From: JBJELF01 sp051879015
Lineage (GTDB): Bacteria; Bacillota; Clostridia; Lachnospirales; Lachnospiraceae
Assembly (NCBI GenBank): GCA_051879015.1
Contig: JBJELF010000122.1
Span: 1-39,514 of the forward strand
DNA length: 39,514 nt
Direction of reading: 5' to 3'
Part shown: piece by piece, positions 1 through 6,876 of the stretch
Numbering within the stretch: position 1 is the stretch's first letter
Layout of the letters: each line of letters opens with the position of its first letter
Notes under the pieces: generated by a model
Database searches by the model: none
Seen by the model: only the letters and a program-made list of their open reading frames with translations
What the model was told of the DNA's origin: nothing
Translations under genes and position numbers: made by a program

Positions 1-34
1 AAATGAGTGGTCTGAATTTTCAGGGATTGGTTAT

Positions 35-53
35 ACTGTTCAGTTATCAAGGT
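35..53 (-). other. pre-rRNA leader box
   Basis: Read on the minus strand this stretch is ACCTTGATAACTGAACAGT, which resembles the conserved CTTGAAAACTGAACA-type box found in leaders and spacers of rRNA operons in Firmicutes, where it takes part in pre-rRNA pairing and processing. It lies about 40-50 nt downstream of the P2 promoter and a small CTGAA/TTCAG hairpin follows at 12-23. The 16S gene itself would start left of the window, so the assignment is an inference from the box and the promoters. Confidence 0.6.
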
Positions 54-85
54 TTTTGTCGCTGTCTCTCAGCGGCAACTCGTTT

Positions 86-114
86 AATCTATCACACATT
101 CATTCATTTGTCAA
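86..114 (-). promoter_or_regulatory. rRNA-type promoter P2 (minus strand)
   Basis: The minus strand has a perfect -35 TTGACA (109-114), a 17-nt spacer and a -10 TAGATT (86-91). An A-rich tract lies upstream of the -35 box like an UP element. It points out of the left edge, toward the leader box at 35-53. Confidence 0.75.
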
Positions 115-210
115 GCACTTTTTTATTTTATTTTCAAAATTTTTGACATTTTCTTGAATTGTGTCTGAATTAATTGAATTGTGTCGTTTTTGTCTCACGC
201 GACGTTTGAT

Positions 211-239
211 AATATACCACTGGTTTAATTTCTTGTCAA
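211..239 (-). promoter_or_regulatory. rRNA-type promoter P1 (minus strand)
   Basis: The minus strand has TTGACA (234-239), a 17-nt spacer and TATATT (211-216), near-consensus for the housekeeping sigma factor. The block AAAAAAGTGCTTGACA is shared with P2, so the two promoters look like tandem duplicates, as is usual in front of rRNA operons. Confidence 0.75.
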
Positions 240-350
240 GCACTTTTTTTGATTTTTTTTACAATATCCGTCATTTTAACTATCGGTTCATTTACACATC
301 CAACTAATTGTGATAACTTAGGTATACTAAGGAAACAAAACATCTGCACC

Positions 351-378
351 TTGACAATTGAATAAACTTATGTATCAA
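351..378 (+). promoter_or_regulatory. possible promoter of the LRR gene
   Basis: TTGACA (351-356), 16-nt spacer and TATCAA (373-378) lie about 45 nt before the start codon of the leucine-rich repeat gene. The -10 box is weak. The same bases (ACCTTGACAATTGAATA, 347-363) also resemble the rRNA leader box, so the -35 match may be coincidental. The rest of 240-420 is AT-rich with no other signal that I can support. Confidence 0.35.
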
Positions 379-422
379 AGGACTCACCAAATAATTTTAT
401 TTTGTAGAAAAGGATTTTATTT

Positions 423-2639
423 ATGAAACATTTAGACAAAAAATTTAAATTGGTTAATCCAGAGACTATGACCGTAAAACAATTAAAGGCAAAAGTGAAA
501 CGAAAAACAGTATTGCTATTACTTGAAGCTAACCGCATCACCAAACGTTGTCGGGTAGTGAGCTATGGAGATGACCCCTACTATGGATATGGTCTTTCAA
601 GCTATGAACCCAGCCATTATTTAGCTTGTAATGGAATCGATGGAGAAAGCGAAGTGGAAGCTTCCAGCTTAGCTGACTGGCGAGAACAATTTCTCAGCAA
701 TAAGACTTGGGTGAGTATTTACAGCGAAACTTACACGACCGCTGATTGCTCCGCAGAAGAATTGTGTAAATACTTACTTCAGCTTCGTTCATCTGAAACT
801 ATGATTTATGAACTGTATTATTGTTTTGACAAAGGAAATTTTTATGGACCATTGGAATGTGATTTTATCGAAGGTTGGATTCATGACCATTTAGATTATC
901 ATGTAAATGTAGCATGTGAGCAGATTGTGAACGAATTTAAAATTTCAGATGAAGTCTGTCTAGATGAATACCTAGGAAATCCAAACGAGGAAACACTACG
1001 TGTGCCTAACGGAATCAAAATTATTAGTACGAATTGTTTTAAACAGAATAAAAAACTTCGCCATGTAGAATTACCAGATGGACTTTTAAATATCGACTAC
1101 GCAGCATTTGAAGGCTGCACCAATTTGGAAAATATCATACTTCCCCAATCAATCTTTCATCTTGGAGTCTGTGTTTTTGAGGGATGTACCAATTTGACAG
1201 AAATTAAACTTCCAGAAGCATTAACCTATGCTGGCTCATATCTATTTGAGGATTGTAAAAATCTGAAAAAAATCCAGTTACCCAAAAATCTCACTGAAAT
1301 CAAAGACAATTTTTTTAAAGGCTGTGAGCGCCTTATGGAAGTTCATCTTCCAAAAACAATAACACGGATTGGCCGGCATGCGTTTGAGGGATGCTGCAGC
1401 CTCAAGTCTATTGCTCTACCAGATTCTCTTAGAGAAATTGATTCAGAGGCTTTCCAAAATTGTATCAGTTTGGAATCGATTTTTCTTCCTAATTTTCTTA
1501 CAAAAATTAGATCCAGCACCTTTCAAGGCTGTATCAACTTAAAGTCTATTCATTTTCCTGAATCGCTTACCACAATTGATTTCAGCGCCTTTCAAGGCTG
1601 TATCAACTTAACATCCATCCATCTTCCTGAATCGCTTACCGCAATTGGTTCAGAAACTTTTCAAGGCTGTATCAACTTAAAGTCTATTCATTTTCCTGAA
1701 TCGCTTACCGCAATTGATTCAGAAAGTTTTCGGGGCTGTGTCAGTTTGACCGAAATTTATTTGCCAAAATCACTTGACCATTTAAGTAAAGGATTATGGA
1801 AAGACTGTACTAATTTAAAAAAAATTGAGTTACCAAATTCTATACACTACATCCATGATCAAGCATTTATGAATTGCACCAGTTTACAGGAAATCCAAAT
1901 CCCACAGGGGACTTTAAAATTAGGACAAGAATGTTTTGCCGGAAGCGGCATACAAAAATTATCCATTCCATGCAGCGTAAGGCAATTAGGTAAAGATTGT
2001 TTCCGTAAAAGTAAGTTGGAAGAAATCAATCTTTATGCGGATATCATTAAAGAAGGAGCCTTTTCAGAGTGCAGCGAACTCCGCAAAGTATTTTTTGAAA
2101 AAACAGCAACTAATTTAGAAGACCGAATTTTTGAAGGTTGTATCCAACTAAAGGAATTGTTACCAAAAAAATATTTTCGATACGCAATTGGAGAAAACTA
2201 TCAAGGCGTAATAACTTTGATGTCAAACACCCCACCAAACAATATTTTCGCTGGAGTTCCCAGAGGCAATCAAGAAACTATTTTAGAGGGAACTTATGTT
2301 TCACATAGCTATCAAGGAATTGCCTACATAGAAAAAGTAACTCCTAACGGATTGATATTAAAAAAATTTAACGATGAGACATTACAAATTTCTTATTTTA
2401 ACTGCTGTAATTGGACCAATTTAAATATTCCCGAAGAAATTAAATTATCATCATGGATGAAGACAGTCAACAAACCATTGAAAATTGGCAGCTGGATATT
2501 TCACTGGAAGTGGAAATTTGGACAAGTGGTGGAGCAGAATGACCAATATCTTATCATCAATTTTGCAGAAACAGTTGGACAAAAAACACTTTCGAAACAA
2601 TGGATGAAGGAATTTCAAGATAAATTTGTTCTTTATTAA
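423..2639 (+). CDS. BspA-type leucine-rich repeat protein
   Basis: A 738-residue protein. Residues 1 to about 190 form a unique N-terminal region with no visible signal peptide or membrane segment. Residues about 193-580 are some sixteen LRR_5-type (Treponema pallidum/BspA-like) repeats of 23 residues with the pattern F-x-G-C-x-x-L-x-x-I-x-L-P-x-x-L. The last 150 residues, rich in Trp and aromatic residues, are a unique tail. Such repeats form a curved beta-sheet scaffold for protein binding; the partner is unknown. With no export signal it is probably cytoplasmic, unlike the surface-exposed BspA of other bacteria. The start is supported by AAAAGGA about 8 nt upstream. Three repeats around 1521-1727 are almost identical in DNA, showing recent expansion. 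It stands alone on the plus strand between an rRNA promoter region and a convergent nth gene. Confidence 0.85.
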   Translation: MKHLDKKFKLVNPETMTVKQLKAKVKRKTVLLLLEANRITKRCRVVSYGDDPYYGYGLSSYEPSHYLACNGIDGESEVEASSLADWREQFLSNKTWVSIYSETYTTADCSAEELCKYLLQLRSSETMIYELYYCFDKGNFYGPLECDFIEGWIHDHLDYHVNVACEQIVNEFKISDEVCLDEYLGNPNEETLRVPNGIKIISTNCFKQNKKLRHVELPDGLLNIDYAAFEGCTNLENIILPQSIFHLGVCVFEGCTNLTEIKLPEALTYAGSYLFEDCKNLKKIQLPKNLTEIKDNFFKGCERLMEVHLPKTITRIGRHAFEGCCSLKSIALPDSLREIDSEAFQNCISLESIFLPNFLTKIRSSTFQGCINLKSIHFPESLTTIDFSAFQGCINLTSIHLPESLTAIGSETFQGCINLKSIHFPESLTAIDSESFRGCVSLTEIYLPKSLDHLSKGLWKDCTNLKKIELPNSIHYIHDQAFMNCTSLQEIQIPQGTLKLGQECFAGSGIQKLSIPCSVRQLGKDCFRKSKLEEINLYADIIKEGAFSECSELRKVFFEKTATNLEDRIFEGCIQLKELLPKKYFRYAIGENYQGVITLMSNTPPNNIFAGVPRGNQETILEGTYVSHSYQGIAYIEKVTPNGLILKKFNDETLQISYFNCCNWTNLNIPEEIKLSSWMKTVNKPLKIGSWIFHWKWKFGQVVEQNDQYLIINFAETVGQKTLSKQWMKEFQDKFVLY
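1521..1727 (+). repeat. three 69-bp tandem repeats inside the LRR gene
   Basis: Units start at 1521, 1590 and 1659. Each begins TTTCAAGGCTGTATCAACTT and encodes FQGCINL followed by a SIH-(F/L)-PESLT core. A decayed fourth unit starts at 1728. DNA identity is much higher than among the other LRR units, so they arose by recent tandem duplication and keep the reading frame (23 codons each). Confidence 0.9.
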
Positions 2640-2672
2640 ACTTTGATACGATTCTATACGATTTTACCTAAT

Positions 2673-2707
2673 AGTGCTATCCATTCTACTGCAGAATAGA
2701 TAGCACT
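2673..2707. terminator. hairpin between convergent genes
   Basis: AGTGCTATC (2673-2681) pairs with GATAGCACT (2699-2707), extended by ATTCT/AGAAT after a one-base bulge on each side, with a 5-nt loop. It sits between the ends of the LRR gene and nth and may stop transcription from both sides. There is no clear U-run, which lowers confidence that it is a classical intrinsic terminator. Confidence 0.5.
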
Positions 2708-2716
2708 TATAAATAC

Positions 2717-2773
2717 ACGATAAACGCACGATTTTATTTTCTAGTATGATTTCAAAAATCTGACGTTTGCCGT
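2717..2773. repeat. 57-bp palindromic repeat, copy 1
   Basis: Ends ACGATAAACG and CGTTTGCCGT form imperfect terminal inverted repeats around a conserved AT-rich core (ATTTTATTTTCT, ATGATTTCAAAAA). Related copies lie at 6744-6801 and 23385-23439. It is intergenic, downstream of nth. Confidence 0.75.
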
Positions 2774-2835
2774 ATATATCTATAAGATAAATTGACTCTC
2801 ACTAAGACCGCAACCTATCCTATATTTTCGCCGTT

Positions 2836-3513
2836 CTAAATACCTCGCTTGGCACAGATATCTTCCAGACAACATTTATCACAATATGGATGAGTTCTTG
2901 CAGTACACACTGCTCTGCCATGATGGACAAAACGATGGCAAAGGTCACTACCTTCTTCTGGTGGTACAATCTTCCACAGTGCCATCTCTACTTTCTTGGG
3001 CTCTTTTATGCCATCGACCAATCCAATACGATTACACAGACGAATGCAATGGGTATCTGTCACAATGGCTGGCTTTCCAAAAACATCCCCCATAATTAAA
3101 TTAGCACTTTTACGTCCTACCCCAGGTAATTTTAACAGTTCCTCGAAAGTCTTTGGCACTTTACCGTCATATTGATTTTTCAACACTTTCATACAGGCAC
3201 TAATATCTCTGGCCTTGCTTCGTCCCAAACCACAGGGGCGTACAATCTCCTCTATCTCGTTCACATCTGCCTCCGCCAAAGAAGTAACATCAGGAAATTT
3301 GGCATATAGCCTTTCCACAATCACATTGACACGCTCATCTGTACATTGTGCCGCCAGTCGCACACTAACCAACAATTTCCATGCTTGGTCATAGTCCAAG
3401 GTACAACTAGCATCGGGATATTCTTGTTTTAAACGCTCAATGACTTCTAAGGTTAGCTCTTTTAAAGCATTTAAATCTTCTCTTTTTTCAATTTCAACAT
3501 TCTCTTTTTTCAT
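2836..3513 (-). CDS. nth: endonuclease III
   Basis: Bifunctional DNA glycosylase/AP lyase of base excision repair that removes oxidised pyrimidines. The 225-residue length fits the family. The helix-hairpin-helix LPGVGRKSAN contains the Schiff-base lysine K135, and TDTH gives the catalytic aspartate D153. The C-terminal cysteines (203, 211, 214, 220) should bind a [4Fe-4S] cluster; the first spacing is C-X7-C, one residue longer than the classical C-X6-C. GAAGGA about 7 nt upstream supports the start. The gene lies 35 nt after the GH31 gene on the same strand, so the two probably share a transcript, although the functions are unrelated. Confidence 0.93.
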   Translation of the reverse strand: MKKENVEIEKREDLNALKELTLEVIERLKQEYPDASCTLDYDQAWKLLVSVRLAAQCTDERVNVIVERLYAKFPDVTSLAEADVNEIEEIVRPCGLGRSKARDISACMKVLKNQYDGKVPKTFEELLKLPGVGRKSANLIMGDVFGKPAIVTDTHCIRLCNRIGLVDGIKEPKKVEMALWKIVPPEEGSDLCHRFVHHGRAVCTARTHPYCDKCCLEDICAKRGI

Positions 3514-3548
3514 TTTTTTCCTTCAATTATAAAATAATTTCAATCACA

Positions 3549-5582
3549 TTACAACAAATCCTGTAAATAACACTGTCTTCCCTCTCTCAAAAAGATTGGC
3601 AGTGTCTCAAGAGGAGCCTCCACCTCATAGACGTCTCCACCCTCATACACTTTTCCCGTCGATGCCAGAGTCCACTTTACTCCTGCTGGCAAATAGACCT
3701 GACGTCTCATAGCATGCGGATAACAGATGGGTGCTACCAAAACATCCGCACCAAACAAATACTCATCCGTAATATCCCAACATTTACTATCCTTTGGAAA
3801 TTCATAAAATAAGGTACGCATGACAGGTGTTCCTTTTTCGTGAGCCTCTGCCATCAAACTGCGTATGTAATCACGCATTTTTTCACGTATCTGAATAAAT
3901 TTAACTAAAATCGGATAAGCCCTTTCTCCAAAACTCCAAATCTCGTTTGGTGCGCCCTCTCCTTCTCTCTCATGACCATTCTTATCAATGACCGGCTTAA
4001 TTGGAAGTCGGCATCCATGAAGACGCATCACAGGACAAAAAGTACCAAACTGGAACCAGCGAACCAATAATTCTCGAAAATCTTCATTTTCTGTCCATCC
4101 ACCATGAAATCCTCCAATATCTGTCGTCCACCATGGAATTCCACACAATCCCATATGAAGTCCTGCACAAATTTGCTTTCTAAAATCTTCATAGGTGGAC
4201 ATGATATCGCCAGACCAGACCAAAGTACCATATCGCTGACTTCCCACCCAAGCACAGCGAATCAGATTCACAATCTCACTCTGGCCAATTGATTTCTGTC
4301 CCTGATAAAATAATTTCGCATACTCACGAGGATAAATGTTGCCAATTTCTGATACCGATCCAGCTTGATAGCGATAGTGGGTAAAATCATAACCAGTAAA
4401 CTCTGGTTCTGCCTCATCCAGCCAGAATGTGCGAATGCCCAAATCTGCATAATTTTTCTTACATTTCTCCCAAACATATTTTTGTGTGCGGGGATTAGTT
4501 GCATCCATAAAGACATTATTGCCATGAGCCAGCATTTGTACATCAATCCCTGTATTGATTTTAACCAGCAATCCTTGCTGTCTCATCTCCTCGAAATTTT
4601 CACTGGTCCAGTCGACCTGCGGCCAAATTGAAACCATAGTCTCCATGCCCATCTCATGCAATTCCTCTATCATAGCTTTAGGGTCAGGAAAATATTCTTC
4701 ATCAAAACGCCAATCACCACATTTTGGCCAGTGATAGTAGTCAATAACAAAAACATCCACTGGAATTTTACGCTTATGATACTCTCTCGCTATCTGCAGC
4801 ACTTCCTCCTGATTGTAATAGCGTAGTTTACACTGCCAGAAACCCAAACCATACTCAGGCATCATGGGAGCCTTGCCGACTACCGACGCGTATTGTTCCT
4901 CAATTTGTGCCGGCGTATCTCCTGCTGTAATCCAATAATCCAACTGACGAGTTGACTCTGCAATCCACTGAGTCGTATTCACACCAAAATGCACTTCTCC
5001 TATAGCTGCATTGTGCCACAAAAATCCGTATCCTAAGCTGGATATATAAAATGGAATACTTGCCTGAGAATTACGATGAGCCAACTCCAGGTTATAACCC
5101 TTCAGGTTCATAGCCTCCTGCTGATACTGCCCCATACCATAGATTTTCTCTATTGGATTAGACTCAAAACTAGCTTTCAAGCGAAAGTTGCCTCCCGGGA
5201 GAGGCTGAAATTTGCGCGCCTTCAAGGTCAGTGCATTTCCATTGGAAATTTCACGAAGAAGAATCTCTCCACGATGATTTCTATAAGTAATTTGCAGTCC
5301 ATTGCCCCAAGGCTGCACAAAAAGTTCTGCTCGAATCATGCCATTTTCAATAAATGCATGTCGCTCATCCACAATTTTTACTTGAATCCCCACCCTCTGC
5401 TGTATATCCTCTGTATTTTCTTCCACAGGCAGCAGAGCAATGCTTTCATCCGAAATATCTTCCAAAATGCGTGAACGTACACGCAGACTATTGTCACCCC
5501 AAGGAGCAATTTTTACAGTCTCACCATCTTGTCGAAAAATCAAACTAGTCCTTTCTATCTCAAAAAAATGCAATTCACCCAT
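3549..5582 (-). CDS. glycoside hydrolase family 31 (alpha-xylosidase/alpha-glucosidase)
   Basis: A 677-residue retaining alpha-glycosidase. An N-terminal beta-sandwich (about 1-240) is followed by a (beta/alpha)8 barrel and C-terminal beta domains. The barrel carries FWLDEAEPE, whose D389 is the expected nucleophile, and LVWSGDI, whose D459 is the expected acid/base. These fit GH31 enzymes of the YicI/alpha-xylosidase-like branch, but substrate (alpha-xyloside versus alpha-glucoside) cannot be read from the sequence. No signal peptide is visible, so it should act in the cytosol on imported oligosaccharides. GGGAG precedes the ATG. It is followed by nth after 35 nt, and a lipid kinase gene lies upstream on the same strand. 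No transporter genes are adjacent. Confidence 0.88.
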   Translation of the reverse strand: MGELHFFEIERTSLIFRQDGETVKIAPWGDNSLRVRSRILEDISDESIALLPVEENTEDIQQRVGIQVKIVDERHAFIENGMIRAELFVQPWGNGLQITYRNHRGEILLREISNGNALTLKARKFQPLPGGNFRLKASFESNPIEKIYGMGQYQQEAMNLKGYNLELAHRNSQASIPFYISSLGYGFLWHNAAIGEVHFGVNTTQWIAESTRQLDYWITAGDTPAQIEEQYASVVGKAPMMPEYGLGFWQCKLRYYNQEEVLQIAREYHKRKIPVDVFVIDYYHWPKCGDWRFDEEYFPDPKAMIEELHEMGMETMVSIWPQVDWTSENFEEMRQQGLLVKINTGIDVQMLAHGNNVFMDATNPRTQKYVWEKCKKNYADLGIRTFWLDEAEPEFTGYDFTHYRYQAGSVSEIGNIYPREYAKLFYQGQKSIGQSEIVNLIRCAWVGSQRYGTLVWSGDIMSTYEDFRKQICAGLHMGLCGIPWWTTDIGGFHGGWTENEDFRELLVRWFQFGTFCPVMRLHGCRLPIKPVIDKNGHEREGEGAPNEIWSFGERAYPILVKFIQIREKMRDYIRSLMAEAHEKGTPVMRTLFYEFPKDSKCWDITDEYLFGADVLVAPICYPHAMRRQVYLPAGVKWTLASTGKVYEGGDVYEVEAPLETLPIFLREGRQCYLQDLL

Positions 5583-5686
5583 TTTTTTCTCCCTTCCAGC
5601 AAACTGACAATCATATTGTCGAACACAAAATTATAAATGATACCAGGGTCCAATTTTTAATCTCAACTCCATTACCAATCCGATAC

Positions 5687-6616
5687 TTAAGGATTGAGCA
5701 GACGCAATGCCTTTGGAAGACATTGAATCTCCACTTCCATCACATCAGCACAGTACTCTCCATCCGTATGAAGCACCATCGGACGGTCCACGGACACCTT
5801 GCATTTCTCATAATCCACTACCTTAAAACCTTTTATCGCTTCATGCTTCGCCATGACTAAAAATGGCAGACAAAAAAATGTTACCCACTGAGGAATCCCA
5901 TAGGCAAGGCAAAGCGACAATTTGCCGTCCTGATAATCTGCTTTCGGCGCCATAGGTACTCCACCGCCCTCAGCTCGCAGATTCATAGCTGCCACAAAAA
6001 TTGTTTTGTCAAATCTCTGTTTTTCTCCACCTACAGGCTCTAAAATAATATGCCCTGTCTCCATGCGAAATAAGGTTTCCACTGTCAAAATCAAATAAGT
6101 CAGTTTTCCTAAATGAACTTTATTAAGAAAATTCTTCAGCTTAGAATGCAATGCTTTTTTGCATACAATGGCATCTAATCCAATACCTGCACTAATGCAA
6201 AAAATACGGGGCTTTTCTGCACCTTCCCAATGAATTTGTCCTAAATCGATCGTTCTGTCATTTTCTTCTCTATCTAAAATATCTGATAATATTTTTGTCG
6301 GCGTACCGATAATTCCCACGCCTCTGGCAAAATCATTTCCTGAACCCGTAGGAATTACTCCTAAACGTACTTTTTTTAAATCCACAATACCATTTAACAC
6401 CTCATTGAGCGTACCGTCACCGCCTACTACAATAAGATTGATGTTCTCTTCGGGCAAACTAGAAATTTTCCTCGCCAGCTCCCATGCATGTCTCTCATAT
6501 TTACTCTCATAAGCTTTATATTCTACGCCCCGACACACCAATTCTCTATGTATTTCCCGCCAAACTGACCGACTTGCCCCACCACGGGATTTTTGATTTA
6601 CAATAAAATAGTACAT
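5687..6616 (-). CDS. diacylglycerol kinase family lipid kinase
   Basis: A soluble lipid kinase of the DagK/YegS/BmrU type, about 309 residues. VVGGDGTLNEVLNG (from about residue 63) is the nucleotide-binding glycine-rich motif and IPTGSGNDFARG (88-99) is the second family motif. Such enzymes phosphorylate diacylglycerol or related lipids with ATP and recycle lipid head-group by-products at the membrane. The open frame extends upstream to 6670, but I chose the ATG at 6616 because GGAGGG lies directly before it and the protein then starts MYYFIVNQKSRGG, as in homologous proteins. It may be cotranscribed with the GH31 gene 104 nt downstream. Confidence 0.87.
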   Translation of the reverse strand: MYYFIVNQKSRGGASRSVWREIHRELVCRGVEYKAYESKYERHAWELARKISSLPEENINLIVVGGDGTLNEVLNGIVDLKKVRLGVIPTGSGNDFARGVGIIGTPTKILSDILDREENDRTIDLGQIHWEGAEKPRIFCISAGIGLDAIVCKKALHSKLKNFLNKVHLGKLTYLILTVETLFRMETGHIILEPVGGEKQRFDKTIFVAAMNLRAEGGGVPMAPKADYQDGKLSLCLAYGIPQWVTFFCLPFLVMAKHEAIKGFKVVDYEKCKVSVDRPMVLHTDGEYCADVMEVEIQCLPKALRLLNP

Positions 6617-6743
6617 AATTCCCTCCATTATCTTTGCAGCAAACTGACATACCTGCAAAACAGGCATCATCCAGCATGAAAGTCAATTTTTTTTATTCTA
6701 CCATGGAACCGACCTCACTTCAAGCATTCTTTATCAAGGGCAT

Positions 6744-6801
6744 ACGGTAAATACATCATTTTATTTTTCTGATATGATTTCAAAAAGCTTACATTTACCG
6801 T
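6744..6801. repeat. 58-bp palindromic repeat, copy 2
   Basis: The best-preserved copy: ACGGTAAAT at the left end is the exact inverse of ATTTACCGT at the right end. The core shares ATTTTATTTTTCT, ATATGATTTCAAAAA and GCTTAC with the copies at 2717-2773 and 23385-23439. It lies between glgP and the lipid kinase gene, just past the glgP terminator. Confidence 0.8.
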
Positions 6802-6804
6802 AGT

Positions 6805-6846
6805 CAAGAACAAATACAAAACCCTGAGGTTTAACAAACCTCAGGG
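6805..6846 (-). terminator. intrinsic terminator of glgP
   Basis: On the minus strand a perfect 11-bp stem CCCTGAGGTTT/AAACCTCAGGG (6822-6846) with a 3-nt loop is followed by TTTTGTATTTGTT. It lies about 30 nt after the glgP stop codon. Confidence 0.9.
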
Positions 6847-6876
6847 AAAATAAATTTTATTGAATAAATCATCCAT

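Noticed and set aside
1521..1727. Regularly spaced near-identical repeats that could be read as a CRISPR array
   Set aside because: The period is 69 bp without unique spacers and the units encode LRR modules in frame.
5076..5474. A 132-residue plus-strand frame opposite the GH31 gene
   Set aside because: It is the complement of a clearly coding region, has no ribosome site and encodes no recognisable protein; the same holds for other long antisense frames over glgP, ileS and the kinase gene.
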